Below the pieces are notes generated by a model. The model searched no databases, was not told where the DNA came from, and worked only from the letters and a program-made list of their open reading frames with translations. From positions 24,252-88,251 of the forward strand of contig CANQUC010000004.1 of NCBI GenBank assembly GCA_947626945.1: DNA of 64,000 nt, in the 5' to 3' direction. Below, piece by piece: positions 51,080 through 61,082 of the stretch. Both the position numbers and the translations under genes were made by a program. Origin of the DNA: an uncultured Lachnospiraceae bacterium (GTDB taxonomy: Bacteria > Bacillota > Clostridia > Lachnospirales > Lachnospiraceae). Position 1 is the first letter of the stretch. Each line of letters opens with the position of its first letter.

Positions 51080-52304
51080 CAGCTTCTGCCCCCTGATTGT
51101 CTAGTAATTCTAACAGCATCTGAATATCTTCCTCGTAGGCCCTCTGCTTTCCCGTGGCCGCGGCGCCGTATTTTTCCGCAAGCTCCCGGTCCCGGACCAA
51201 AAGGGTTATGGCCCTGCAGGCCTCCTCAGGCGAAAGCGGGCACAAAATTCCGTCCACGCCGTTTTCGATCTGTTCCCGGTTGCCGCTGCAGTCTGAAGCC
51301 ACAATGGGTTTCCCCAGAACCTGAGCCTCCTGTATGGCAATGCTCTTACCCTCAAACCGGGTCAGATGCACATAGATATCTGCCTGAGCGTAGTAGGGAA
51401 ACGGATTTTTGTCCGCCCCCAGAAGCACAAAATCCTCTGTCAAATCAAGCTCCCGGATCTGCCGTTCCAGTTCCCCCCGGAGATCTCCCTCCCCAAGTAC
51501 ATACCAACGCAGAGGAAGTCCGGTCTCCTTCAACAGTTTCATGGTCTCAATGGCAACGTCATAGGCCTTTTGATATACCAGCCTGCCTACCGTCAAAAGC
51601 CGTATGCCGCTGTATCCGTCCGAAAACCCGCCCTCTTCCAGGGAGCGTTTGCGGATCCGTTCCTCATTGAGCAGGTTGTGAAACACAAACGTCTTTTTCT
51701 CACATTCCGGATAGACGGCAAGAAACTGCTCCCGCACTTCCCCGGACACGGTAAAAACCCGGTCAAACCGCAGAAACACATCTTTGTCCAGAGCTCTTGT
51801 ATAGCCGGCCAGCCGGTAGTCGATATGGACAAAGGCAGCCTTTCTGGCAGCCTTTACATGATCTGCCACAAAGTAGGCGGCGCCGCCTTCCAGATACGCC
51901 ACTGCCAGATCGTAAGTTTCCGTCAGCACCTGGCCTCCGTCAGACAATACCCGCCACAGCAGCTTATCCGCCTGCAGTTTTCTCTTGGCGATCATTTTCC
52001 CGCCGTTTCGGATCAGATAAGGCAGGTTTTTCAGGCCGGACATTCTTGTAAAGAAGCTGCTCAGCACCTTTTTCCGAAGATGGCGCCTGCCCTCCCCGGA
52101 CAGGACCGAAGACCGGCAGTACCGCTGGTTCAGCAGCTTCACCCCAGGCGGCAGATCGTCGGCCAGTTCTCCCTGATCTGTCAGCACATATACAGACAGC
52201 TCCAGATTCGTGCCCTCCAGTCTGCCAAGCAGCTCCAAAAGCGCCACTTCCGCCCCCGCGTGTCCCAATGTATTGATCACAAACAGGACTTTCTTTTTTT
52301 TCAT
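51036..52304 (-). CDS. GT4 family glycosyltransferase
   Basis: The 422-residue protein has the GT4 layout: VLFVINTLGHAGAEVALL at the start, LLTVGRLVYQKAYDVAIE, and the donor region RFEGKSIAIQEAQVLGKPIVASD. It begins one base after the DUF2304 stop, using a GGAG in the last codons of that gene. A partner with the next GT2 in chain building or side-chain addition is likely. Confidence 0.93.
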   Translation of the reverse strand: MKKKKVLFVINTLGHAGAEVALLELLGRLEGTNLELSVYVLTDQGELADDLPPGVKLLNQRYCRSSVLSGEGRRHLRKKVLSSFFTRMSGLKNLPYLIRNGGKMIAKRKLQADKLLWRVLSDGGQVLTETYDLAVAYLEGGAAYFVADHVKAARKAAFVHIDYRLAGYTRALDKDVFLRFDRVFTVSGEVREQFLAVYPECEKKTFVFHNLLNEERIRKRSLEEGGFSDGYSGIRLLTVGRLVYQKAYDVAIETMKLLKETGLPLRWYVLGEGDLRGELERQIRELDLTEDFVLLGADKNPFPYYAQADIYVHLTRFEGKSIAIQEAQVLGKPIVASDCSGNREQIENGVDGILCPLSPEEACRAITLLVRDRELAEKYGAAATGKQRAYEEDIQMLLELLDNQGAEADGKKRFTDHYAGIQ

Positions 52305-52305
52305 T

Positions 52306-52701
52306 TTATTTGATCTCCATAATGTCTTCGCCGGTGATCTCTTCCATTTTGGTGAGCACCCGCTCCAGTTCGCAGTTCAGCAAAGACACCTGCATGGCCA
52401 GCTCCTGATTTTTTGCCATCAGACCGGACACCACGGAGCTGGAGAAAAACAGAAGCCAGATCACCACGATCCCCAGAATGATCACAACCGTACACAATTC
52501 ACTGGAAATGAGCCGGCTCCAGGAAGACAGTCCGGGAACCGCTCCCAGAAGGATCAGGATCACCGAAAAAACACCCCAGGCAAAGCCGAAATTTTCACGC
52601 ATCTTCTGCCTGCTGTAATACAGAAAATCCACCACCAGCAGCACAATGCCGATCACAATCACAAAAATCCTCATAATCTCCGGGCTTCCCATTTCTCTCA
52701 T
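52306..52701 (-). CDS. DUF2304 small membrane protein
   Basis: The 131-residue protein has three membrane segments (about residues 10-27, 40-57 and 70-90) and a C-terminal coiled-coil-like tail. It fits DUF2304, a family often next to glycosyltransferases and thought to help flip or hold polyprenyl-linked sugars. Its ATG overlaps the pelG stop by 4 bases. Confidence 0.85.
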   Translation of the reverse strand: MREMGSPEIMRIFVIVIGIVLLVVDFLYYSRQKMRENFGFAWGVFSVILILLGAVPGLSSWSRLISSELCTVVIILGIVVIWLLFFSSSVVSGLMAKNQELAMQVSLLNCELERVLTKMEEITGEDIMEIK

Positions 52702-54176
52702 CCTCTCTCTTGTTGGTTGGTTTTATTCCGGATCTGCTGGTAAACATCATATACTTTTCCGGGAGGTTTCTTCCCCGCTCCCTTTCTCAGCAGAGAACCT
52801 CTGCAGAAAATATGAGTATCCAGATGCTTTGTCATCCAGCGCAGCCGCATATAGGCGGAGGTCCATCCGGCAAAGGAGCCTGCCAGCATACCGACACCGT
52901 ACCAGATCTCCGGCAGCTTTGTGGCAATGATGCTTCCCACGAAAGTGACCAGAAAAAACGTCACCGCCGTCAGCACCGCTCCCCGCAGGTCGTTGAAATA
53001 ATATAAAAACAGGATCTCCGCATACATCAGAAACAAAATGAAATAGCCGGCCGCCAGACAGGGATAGATCCGCATGGTCATGCCGGAAAATCCGTATCTG
53101 GGCAGGATGATAATGCACACCAGAAAGATCACCACTGTAATGATAAACTGAAGCCGCACCAGATTCATGATTTCATCGACCATCTGTCCGAACATCCGCT
53201 TTTTGGCGATCTCTATATCAGAGCCCCTGCCGCCGATTACCGCCTCCGAATAAGCTTTGTAACGCTCGTGAAAGTGCATCTCCACTCTGGAGATAAAAAT
53301 GATGCTGGCGGAAATGTTGGTAAACATGGCAAGGCAGGTAGCCATATCATAAGGCTGGGCACAGACAAAGCTGTTGGCCACCTTCATTTTCAGATCCGTT
53401 GTCCAAAATACAAAATTATGCACATACAGTCCAAGGGTATAGAAAAAGTTGGTCACTACCAGCTCCCAGTAGGAGCCGAAATATCGGAAGATCCGCCGGT
53501 ACTGGTTGCTGTTGACCCGAAAGTAGCTTTTTACCTTGGCAAATTCCAGACAGGCCGTCAGGAAAAAGCCCAGGGCAAGAGAAAGGAGCATGCTGTAGGG
53601 CACATCCATGGAAAACACAAACACAAACAGCATCGACAGCAAAAAGGCCGCCAGCATTCCAAGGAAAAAATAAAAGGAAATCTTTTTGTAATCCTTGCAG
53701 ATGGACAGATACAGCATGGTATAAAACACCATCACAAGGGAAATATAGCCGCAGAATCCGGTAAACACATAGTACAGAGGCACGCCTCCCCTGAAATATT
53801 CGTGAATACAGAAAGGAATACCTATGAGACAGCTGAGCAGCAAATTCAGCATCAGCCCCAGATAGAAACAGGGCAGGATATCCTGATACCGCTCTTCATA
53901 GATCACATCGGACATATACCGGGACAGCACCGCGTTAAAGGGAGAGGCGCACAACAGGGAAAACACAAAGGTGTAGAGCACCGTACAGGCAAATAATTCC
54001 CTGGACGCAAATCCCACTTTGGAAAATCCCAGAACCTGTCCCATCAGAAGAATGTTTCCGATGATCAGAAACATGGGGGCAATGGTAACCACCGTGCTGT
54101 ACAGGAATCCGTAAATGCTTGTGGTCAGAGTGTTTTTTTCAAATATGCGGTTCAGTTTGACGCCGATTCCTGCCAT
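52698..54176 (-). CDS. pelG: PelG-like exopolysaccharide transport protein
   Basis: The 492-residue protein has about 12 membrane segments and the PelG pattern at the N terminus (GVKLNRIFEKNTL, then GFLYSTVVTIAPMFLI and FACTVLYTFVFSL). PelG is the inner-membrane transporter of the Pel polysaccharide system and works with PelD, PelE and PelF. AAAGGAGG lies 5 bases before the ATG. It follows pelF by 18 bases. Confidence 0.92.
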   Translation of the reverse strand: MAGIGVKLNRIFEKNTLTTSIYGFLYSTVVTIAPMFLIIGNILLMGQVLGFSKVGFASRELFACTVLYTFVFSLLCASPFNAVLSRYMSDVIYEERYQDILPCFYLGLMLNLLLSCLIGIPFCIHEYFRGGVPLYYVFTGFCGYISLVMVFYTMLYLSICKDYKKISFYFFLGMLAAFLLSMLFVFVFSMDVPYSMLLSLALGFFLTACLEFAKVKSYFRVNSNQYRRIFRYFGSYWELVVTNFFYTLGLYVHNFVFWTTDLKMKVANSFVCAQPYDMATCLAMFTNISASIIFISRVEMHFHERYKAYSEAVIGGRGSDIEIAKKRMFGQMVDEIMNLVRLQFIITVVIFLVCIIILPRYGFSGMTMRIYPCLAAGYFILFLMYAEILFLYYFNDLRGAVLTAVTFFLVTFVGSIIATKLPEIWYGVGMLAGSFAGWTSAYMRLRWMTKHLDTHIFCRGSLLRKGAGKKPPGKVYDVYQQIRNKTNQQERG

Positions 54177-54194
54177 GAGATCCTCCTTTCAGTT

Positions 54195-55745
54195 TCATGA
54201 ATCCTGCTTTTGACCTCTTTTTTTCCCTCTTTTGCGGGGACTCTTTTTCTCCGTATCTAATTCCGCCTCCAAAGCGGCGGCGTTTTCTGAAAGCGCCGGC
54301 ACAAAAGGCTCTTCTGTCCAGGGAATGTCCATCAGCCTGGCGAAATCCTGATAAAGCTGCCGGTAGGTTGCCTTCATATCTTCGATCTTGTATTTCTCCA
54401 TGACCCGTTTGTAACCGGCTTCCCCCATCCGGGCCCGCAGGTTTTTGCTGGATGCCATGGTCAGTATGGCCCTTGAGATCTCATCCACATTCATGATGTG
54501 GGTAAGAATGCCCGCTTCTCCATAAGAGTCGCTTTCCCCGTAGATCAGACCGGAGCAGTTGCCTACATCCGTGGCGATCACCGGTTTTCCCGCCGCGTAG
54601 CTTTCCAGAATGGTCAGAGGCTGGCCCTCACTGATGCTGGTCAGAATGGTAAAATCCATCCGGCCCAGATATTCCCGCACATTGACTCTGCCGGTAAACA
54701 CCACGTCCGGAATGTGCATCAGCTCTACCAGATCAAAGCACTCCTGGGCATAGACCTGATCCTCGTCCCAGGGGCCCATGACCCACAGTTTCAGCTTCTC
54801 GTTCTGCTGCTTGGCATAGGCATAAGCCTGAAGCATGGTTTTCACGTCTTTGATGGGCGTCACCCGAAGCACCGCCCCGATATTGATATACTGCAGATCC
54901 TCCGGCTGCTTGCCGGGAATATCCTGGAACAGCTCTACCCGCACGCCGTTTGGCGTTACCCGGGTTTTCTGAGCCGGGCAGCCAAGCTCGATCTGCAGTC
55001 CTCTGGCATTTTCATACAGGCTGGTAACAATATCCGCCCTGTCATAAGCCAGGGTAGACATCTTTTTGAACTGTTCGATCCAGATATCCTTATAGACTCC
55101 CTGAACCCAGTCCGCCTTGATCAGTTCCTCTTCCCGCTCTCTGGAGTAAATTCCATGTTCGGACACCATCATCCGGCTGCCATGGAAATATTTCGCCATG
55201 CTGCCCAGAATGCCCGCGTATCCCGTAACAATGCAGTGATACAGATCCGCCTTGGGCACTTCCATCTTCAACGTGAAAAAAAGAGGCAGATAGATGGAGC
55301 GCATGGTCCACAGGAAATCAGAAAATACGATCTGAGGATACTGAAGCTGATAAGAATCCTGCACGATCCGGAAAAAATCCTCTCCCATAAGGATATCCTC
55401 AATGGAGGTGCCGGATTTTTGAAACAGGTCAAACAGCTTCTCCCACTGAACATCCTGATTAAGCACCAGGCTGCGCAGGGCTCTGTAATCTTCTTTTCGC
55501 AGCTTTGCCTTTCGCATTTTCTTCTTTTTCTGCTGCCATTCCTGATCATCCAGATACAGTTCATGAACCTCCGTCACATTTTCCGGCAGCTCATAGACAA
55601 ACTTCCCGCTGATGGAACGGTTGGCAATTATGGCAAGGATGATAAATTCCAGATTGGGGAAAGCCAGGATCAGGTTGTGGATCCAGCTGGAAACGCCGCC
55701 CACAACATAGGGATAACAGCCCTCCGCCACAATACATACACGCAA
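54195..55745 (-). CDS. pelF: PelF-like GT4 polysaccharide synthase
   Basis: The 516-residue protein is PelF-like. The N terminus VCIVAEGCYPYVVGGVSSWIH is diagnostic, followed by MVSEHGIYSRER, NGVRVELF, INIGAVLRVTPIKDVKTM and TSISEGQPLTILESYAAGKPVIATDVGNC. PelF is the soluble glycosyltransferase that builds the Pel chain from UDP-sugars. I place the start at a TTG (55745) because AAGGAGA lies 7 bases before it and the conserved sequence begins there. A GTG seven codons earlier would put the ribosome site inside the gene. The C terminus (about the last 40 residues) is basic and extra. Confidence 0.93.
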   Translation of the reverse strand: MRVCIVAEGCYPYVVGGVSSWIHNLILAFPNLEFIILAIIANRSISGKFVYELPENVTEVHELYLDDQEWQQKKKKMRKAKLRKEDYRALRSLVLNQDVQWEKLFDLFQKSGTSIEDILMGEDFFRIVQDSYQLQYPQIVFSDFLWTMRSIYLPLFFTLKMEVPKADLYHCIVTGYAGILGSMAKYFHGSRMMVSEHGIYSREREEELIKADWVQGVYKDIWIEQFKKMSTLAYDRADIVTSLYENARGLQIELGCPAQKTRVTPNGVRVELFQDIPGKQPEDLQYINIGAVLRVTPIKDVKTMLQAYAYAKQQNEKLKLWVMGPWDEDQVYAQECFDLVELMHIPDVVFTGRVNVREYLGRMDFTILTSISEGQPLTILESYAAGKPVIATDVGNCSGLIYGESDSYGEAGILTHIMNVDEISRAILTMASSKNLRARMGEAGYKRVMEKYKIEDMKATYRQLYQDFARLMDIPWTEEPFVPALSENAAALEAELDTEKKSPRKRGKKRGQKQDS

Positions 55746-55779
55746 ATCGATCTCTCCTTCTACCACGCCCCCGCGGTTT

Positions 55780-57621
55780 CTAATAATAATAGGGAGCGAT
55801 ATCCTCTTTCAGGGTGATCTTCACCTGCTCTTTCTCACAGGTGATCAGATAGGCATGATCTTCAATCTCCCGGGCGCTGCCGCCCTCCACGCCGGTCACC
55901 TGCTGGTTATGGAGCCGCAGGATAAAATAGGCTTCTTCTTCAAATTCATCCATGTTCAGCAAAATGGTATCGTTCTTTTTCCGCTGATCATAGCGGATCC
56001 CGTAGAAGCGCCGGATCCGCTGGTCGCTTTCCGACAGGGTGGTCATATCAAAGGCGGAAAAGGGACTCCAGTAGGTAATGGTAAATCTGGCCAGGTCTTC
56101 CGAGCGCTTTTCCCACACATCCTCTTCCAGATCCTCCGGCATTACAATCCGCCCCAGATCTACCAGGATGGCAGAATACCCAAGGCAGGTCTCCAGACCT
56201 TTCAGCTGCAGGTTGTCGGAATAATTGTGCACAAATCCTTCCGTGGTGGCACGCTGCAGGGTCACGTTCTTTCGCAGGTATCCTATGGGCGCCTCCGTAT
56301 CCTGATCGGCCATAAAAACCGTGCGGACCTGCTGCAGCACCCTGGCGTCCCTGATCTTCTGATAATCCTCTTCATGATCCCGATCCACATACAAAGACAG
56401 AAACTGATAATCCTTGATGACAGACCGGTAAAACAGCTCATCGGTCTCCAGCTTATGGGGCAGCGTCCCCTGGGAGGACTGGCAGAGAGAAAGGCCGTTT
56501 TCAATCTCATTTTCATTGAACAGCTTCATGTAATAGATCAGTTTGTCCCGATCAGGCTCCTCCCGGCTTTCATAATCCAGCTTTGGAGACAAAAACACCG
56601 TTGGCTTATGTCCGGACATGGAAAACACAGAGGAAATGGAGGGCCACAGAATATCCTGAAACACCGCTTTCTGAGAACGGCTGTACAGCTGCTGCATGAC
56701 GGCGTCCTCCTCGGAGGTAAGACCCGCGAAATTTGCCATCACGAAATTCTGGGCGTTGACTACCGGATACAAAGCGTAATCCTGAGTCTCATACAGGGCG
56801 GCGCTCAGTATTCCAAGAGCCGTGACCGTTTCCATATAATCCCCGTTTACAACAAAAATATCTGATTCGAAATCCGAAAAGCTATTCCGCCAAATAATGG
56901 CCGGCAGGCTTTCGTTTTTCAGTTCCTCTTCTCCTCCGTAAGGCTCCTTGTCCACAAGCCCTACCATATAGGACTTTGTGCCGGAGCGCACCTCGTACCA
57001 GGGGATCTTAAGCTCCAGATCCTGCTGCTCCTCTTCTTCCTTTGTCTCCGCCTGATAAATCGTCCTTCCCCCCAGAAGAAATCCGTCGTAAAGCTCGATT
57101 CCCTCCAGTTCCACCTCAGACTGACGGATGGAATAGATCCCCAGAAGATCGCGCAAAGGCGCGTTATATGACACGGAAAGTACATCCGGCAGGCCGGATA
57201 TGATCATGGAGATCCCCTGCCTGGACAAATCCGTCAGCACTTCTGTCTCCTTGTTGTAGTCCACAAAGCCGGAGTCCACAACCAGGAACCGGGGCTTTGG
57301 CAGACTGTCCCAGTCGGCCTCCTCCAGGGACGGATAACAGACCAGATCCCGCTGGGTATATTCACACCAGGCCTTTGTCATAGTGCCCACACCCGGTTTT
57401 TTTTCGTCTCCGATCAGAAGAATGTACTCCGGTGACAGATTCCGCACATCTTTGGATACCCTGTATTTTTCCTCCGCCGACAGATCCGTATGGGCAGTTT
57501 CCGCATATTTATTTTTGTCATACTGATTCCACTGTTCTTTCAGAACGCCGGTGACCTGAAACAGGAAAAACAGCACCAGCATAATGAGACTGATGGTGAA
57601 AAACTGCCTGCGGGACAGCAT
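55780..57621 (-). CDS. DUF2194-type exported protein of Pel-like loci
   Basis: The 613-residue protein has an N-terminal anchor (residues 8-24) and a large outside part: a Rossmann-like first domain (LLIGDEKKPGVGTMTKAW, FLVVDSGFVDY) and a later domain with PTVFLSPKLDYESREEPD and MKLFNENEIENGLSL. The place in the operon and the general look fit DUF2194, which I recall next to PelF and PelG in Firmicutes and as a relative of the PelA deacetylase. No clear metal-binding His triad can be seen, so activity is open. AAAAGGAG lies 8 bases before the ATG. Confidence 0.65.
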   Translation of the reverse strand: MLSRRQFFTISLIMLVLFFLFQVTGVLKEQWNQYDKNKYAETAHTDLSAEEKYRVSKDVRNLSPEYILLIGDEKKPGVGTMTKAWCEYTQRDLVCYPSLEEADWDSLPKPRFLVVDSGFVDYNKETEVLTDLSRQGISMIISGLPDVLSVSYNAPLRDLLGIYSIRQSEVELEGIELYDGFLLGGRTIYQAETKEEEEQQDLELKIPWYEVRSGTKSYMVGLVDKEPYGGEEELKNESLPAIIWRNSFSDFESDIFVVNGDYMETVTALGILSAALYETQDYALYPVVNAQNFVMANFAGLTSEEDAVMQQLYSRSQKAVFQDILWPSISSVFSMSGHKPTVFLSPKLDYESREEPDRDKLIYYMKLFNENEIENGLSLCQSSQGTLPHKLETDELFYRSVIKDYQFLSLYVDRDHEEDYQKIRDARVLQQVRTVFMADQDTEAPIGYLRKNVTLQRATTEGFVHNYSDNLQLKGLETCLGYSAILVDLGRIVMPEDLEEDVWEKRSEDLARFTITYWSPFSAFDMTTLSESDQRIRRFYGIRYDQRKKNDTILLNMDEFEEEAYFILRLHNQQVTGVEGGSAREIEDHAYLITCEKEQVKITLKEDIAPYYY

Positions 57622-57635
57622 AGGCTTCGCTCCTT

Positions 57636-60026
57636 TTACTGTGCAGCGTCTGCAACATTGTTGTAACCATAGTCAATACCCAGATCAAACAGGTTCGCGG
57701 GATTTTGCTTCAGCCGGTAACAGATAAAGTTGTCCGACTCGTAATACACCTGCATCTCGTTTGGATAGATTCTCTGATACGCCTGGGCCCAATAATACAT
57801 TCTGGACATCAGGATCCATCGGTTTTCCGTATAATAGAGAGGCAGACCGCTGCCGCCGGGCAGATCCCGCTTTGCGCCTTCCTTGGAAATACTCTGTCCG
57901 CTGCCTTCATAGGTGCCGTAATAATCCAAGGGGATCTTTTCAATAAAAAAGTAGATATAGGGAGTCGGAATGGTCAGGTCGGCATGCTTGCCCCGAAATT
58001 CCAGCTTCCGCAGAAAATCTATCGTCTCATAATGATACCCGTAATCTTCTCCCATCCGCAGCTCATCATTGGGCGAGCAGATGGTCCAGGTCCAGGGATC
58101 ATTTTCACGGATGATATTGGTCAGGCAGGTGATCGCCCCGTTGGTTTCCAGCGCGGTGATGACACGGGGCGTCCTCACAAGGTCAGCCCGCACCGTAAGA
58201 CCCGCGGTCAGCGCAACGGCTGCCAGCGAAACACCGTTCAGGATCCAGGTTCTTTTGAACCATCCGAAAAACAGCGCCAGCACGGCGTCCGCCGCAAAGC
58301 CCCACAGCAGAGGAAGCCCGTAAGCGAAATAAATGCTTGTCCGGGAAGAGTCCATCAGCGGCGGCAGTCCCAGGTTCTGAGAAGCGATCAAAATACAGAG
58401 CAGCCCCATATAGATGCTGACAGAAAGCAGCCGGGCCGCGTAATCCGGTTTTCGCAAAAGAAAATAGATCAGGGACAGAACCACCAGCAGCGCCATGGAA
58501 ATATACACAGACGGCTGAATATAACGAAAATCGCCGGAAAACACATACTGCCGGATTACATGATGGATCTCGTTGGCAATTCTGACCAGCCGTTTTGTAA
58601 GAGGCACCGGCGCCGGGCGGACGCTTTCCGGTTCTGTACCATCCGCTCCCTCCGCCAGGGAGGCAGCTCCTGTGCCATTCTGACCGTCTGCCGTGACCTG
58701 ACTGTCCCCGGCAGTACCTGTAGCCAAAGCGTCTCCGGCAGAGACGTCCATATCACCGCTCTGTCCGTCACTCATCTGAGCATCCTCCTGAGCATCCTCC
58801 TGGGCCTCCTCCTCCGAGGGGCCGGAGATCACTCCCATGGCCCAGTTCAGCGAACCCTCCAGGGGCGTACCTGTCACAAAGGCCACCGCCATAGGCAGAA
58901 CGGCTATGGCTACGCTTGCAAACACCGTCAGCAGAACCCTGCCAAAATATTTCTTTGTAAAAAAGCGGAAGAAAAACGCAATGGCCATTGCCACGCAGAA
59001 AAGTCCCGCGATAATGGTATCGTAAAAATGCCCCACCAGGGTCAGGCCAAAGCTCATGGCAAAACCAAACAGACACCAGACAGACAGGGTAATCTTTTTT
59101 CTCCGCCGCGGCTGCTTTTGCTGCCGCAGCTCCTCCTTTCGATGCTGAAAAAAGGCAAAGCCAAAATATATGGATGGCAAAATGAAGATCATGCCAAATT
59201 CCTGGGGCAGAGAGTTGAAAAACCGCAGATAGGTGCTTCCGCCAAATATACTGCTGCCCACATAAAATCCGGCTGCCCCGTAGCACAGGTAGCGGGATCT
59301 GAGACAGGCTTTCAGCACGATCAGCAGCATCCAGTGTATATACATGGTCTGCACAAAGCAGAACACCCGCAGCAGCACAAAGGTGGGCAGACGGAACACC
59401 GCGTGCAGGTAATAGATCACGCAGTGGAATCCAAAGGGATATACTCCGGCTACAAAGACCTTTCCCCGGCTCATATAGTTGATCCAGTAATTATGCACCG
59501 GGATATCGGAAGTACAGTAACCAAACGTACTGATCAGGTTTTTTCCGTACATGACGGCCACAATCACCGTAAAAGCGGAAAAAAGCAGTACGTCCAGGGG
59601 ATTTCTGCGCACAGCGCCCCAGCATTTTTTCACAAAGTACCTGATATGATTATAGATCCACTGAAAGATGCGGATCATCAGAGATTTGACGCCCAGCTGT
59701 TTTTTTAATGCCTTTTTCAGGGTTTCCCATGTTTTCTTCAGACGTTTCAGGCTTTCCCAGTGGTCCAGCCTGGACTTTGCGTAAAACAAAGGAACCACGG
59801 TGCCCAGCACCAGCGTCACCGGATTGGAAATATGTAAAAGCTGCAGAATCAGAACCAGATTGATCAGATAAAAGTTGCCAAACACATAAGACAGCATAAG
59901 CTTCACGGAAAGACGAAATCCGCGGAGCCTGTTGTTCAGCAGCCAAAAGGGCAGACAGCATGTCAATATCGTATACAGGATAAAGATGACCGTTACCTGC
60001 ATAACGGTCAGCACGGACATTGACAT
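57636..60026 (-). CDS. large multi-pass membrane protein, GT-C-like
   Basis: The 796-residue protein has about 14 membrane segments. An early outside loop carries an aspartate in TSDIPVHNYWINYM, the kind of acidic site seen in GT-C transferases, and a long extracytoplasmic C-terminal part follows the last segment. A low-complexity acidic linker lies at about residues 405-475. I cannot name the family. It may polymerise or transfer a sugar outside the membrane. AAGGAGGTGA before the ATG is a near-perfect ribosome site. It lies 21 bases after the PelE-like gene. Confidence 0.7.
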   Translation of the reverse strand: MSMSVLTVMQVTVIFILYTILTCCLPFWLLNNRLRGFRLSVKLMLSYVFGNFYLINLVLILQLLHISNPVTLVLGTVVPLFYAKSRLDHWESLKRLKKTWETLKKALKKQLGVKSLMIRIFQWIYNHIRYFVKKCWGAVRRNPLDVLLFSAFTVIVAVMYGKNLISTFGYCTSDIPVHNYWINYMSRGKVFVAGVYPFGFHCVIYYLHAVFRLPTFVLLRVFCFVQTMYIHWMLLIVLKACLRSRYLCYGAAGFYVGSSIFGGSTYLRFFNSLPQEFGMIFILPSIYFGFAFFQHRKEELRQQKQPRRRKKITLSVWCLFGFAMSFGLTLVGHFYDTIIAGLFCVAMAIAFFFRFFTKKYFGRVLLTVFASVAIAVLPMAVAFVTGTPLEGSLNWAMGVISGPSEEEAQEDAQEDAQMSDGQSGDMDVSAGDALATGTAGDSQVTADGQNGTGAASLAEGADGTEPESVRPAPVPLTKRLVRIANEIHHVIRQYVFSGDFRYIQPSVYISMALLVVLSLIYFLLRKPDYAARLLSVSIYMGLLCILIASQNLGLPPLMDSSRTSIYFAYGLPLLWGFAADAVLALFFGWFKRTWILNGVSLAAVALTAGLTVRADLVRTPRVITALETNGAITCLTNIIRENDPWTWTICSPNDELRMGEDYGYHYETIDFLRKLEFRGKHADLTIPTPYIYFFIEKIPLDYYGTYEGSGQSISKEGAKRDLPGGSGLPLYYTENRWILMSRMYYWAQAYQRIYPNEMQVYYESDNFICYRLKQNPANLFDLGIDYGYNNVADAAQ
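58777..58812. repeat. 12-base tandem repeat inside the 57636 gene
   Basis: Three tandem 12-base units (two identical TGAGCATCCTCC, one changed TGGGCCTCCTCC) code for the acidic EEAQEDAQEDAQ part of the linker. Change in copy number would keep the frame. Confidence 0.7.
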
Positions 60027-60047
60027 ACCCTCACCTCCTTCTGAATC

Positions 60048-61082
60048 TTACTGAAATACTCTGATCATTTCCAGCGTTTCATTATCAATGACAATCCCGG
60101 ATTTTTTCAGAACGCCCAGGGTCTCCAGAAACTCGCTGCCCCGGTCGGTCTCAAAAAGAAGCCGCAGACGGCACTGGTAGGAAATCAGATCCCTGGGATA
60201 CTCTTCCATTGCCCTGTCGCACCAGACCCAGGCCTTTTCGTACGCGCCCGCCTCTGTAAGCCGCATGGTGACCATCCCGTAATGCTTTGCCATCATCCAC
60301 CTGCGGACAGGAGCCGGTTCCGGCTTTTTTTCGGATGCCTTTTTCCGGGACCCGTCAGGGGCTTTCTGCGGTTGGACCGCTTCCGGACCGTTCTCTTTCG
60401 GATGTTCGTTTTCATAAAGATGCTGAGCCGCCTGGGACATCAGATCAATAAAATACTTCTGCTCTACTTCCGTAAAAACCTTTTGCAGCAGAATCACATT
60501 CATATATTCGATCAGCATGACCCCGCAGTCGTTCTGCTGCTCAACGGTATTGTCCTCGCTGTGTACCTGCTCGTCCAGCCGCCGCACATTGAACCGGAAC
60601 TCGTTCAGCTCCTTGCTGAGTACAGAGGCCGCGTAATGGGAGGTCTCCGAATCCTGGCTGTCCAGGGCCAGGGCAATGGCCGCCAGGGATCTGTTGATAT
60701 CCCCCTTCAGCACGTTCAGCATCAGCTGGCGGGTCTGGGTGTAATCCGTTATGACCAGCGCCTCCTGGATGGGCACAATGTTCTTTTCCCGCTCCTCATC
60801 TGCCTTGACCATGGATCTGACCCGTTCCTTGCTGAAGATTACATCCTCCAGATCCACTTCTGTGCGGAAAAACACCGTTCTGATCAGCATTCCCGTAAGG
60901 AAGAACAAAAGCCCCACTACCGGGCAGATGAAAATACAGACCGCGCGGATCACATGAGAATATCTCCTGTTTTCCCCCAGATCGTTTTTGGTCCGGAACA
61001 GGATGCCCCAAAGCAGATATACAATTGCAATGATGGTGTTGACGATCAGAATCGTCAGAAAGATCCATTCGCTCCTGCTCAT
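60048..61082 (-). CDS. pelE: PelE-like membrane protein with TPR-like helices
   Basis: The 344-residue protein has two N-terminal membrane segments (about residues 6-28 and 45-68), followed by a cytoplasmic part made of helices, with a charged linker (residues 225-255) and TPR-like repeats at the end (HYGMVTMRLTEAGAYEKAWVWCDRAMEEYPRDLISYQCRLRL-type pattern). This is the plan of PelE, a scaffold that joins PelD, PelG and PelF. It is named by plan and position, as sequence identity is weak by eye. Its ATG overlaps the stop of the PelD gene by one base (TAATG). Confidence 0.75.
   Translation of the reverse strand: MSRSEWIFLTILIVNTIIAIVYLLWGILFRTKNDLGENRRYSHVIRAVCIFICPVVGLLFFLTGMLIRTVFFRTEVDLEDVIFSKERVRSMVKADEEREKNIVPIQEALVITDYTQTRQLMLNVLKGDINRSLAAIALALDSQDSETSHYAASVLSKELNEFRFNVRRLDEQVHSEDNTVEQQNDCGVMLIEYMNVILLQKVFTEVEQKYFIDLMSQAAQHLYENEHPKENGPEAVQPQKAPDGSRKKASEKKPEPAPVRRWMMAKHYGMVTMRLTEAGAYEKAWVWCDRAMEEYPRDLISYQCRLRLLFETDRGSEFLETLGVLKKSGIVIDNETLEMIRVFQ

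Noticed and set aside
57705..59708. 667-codon open frame on the plus strand opposite the large membrane protein
   Set aside because: The translation is rich in His, Gln and Arg, as expected from the antisense of membrane segments, and the minus-strand gene has a near-perfect ribosome site.
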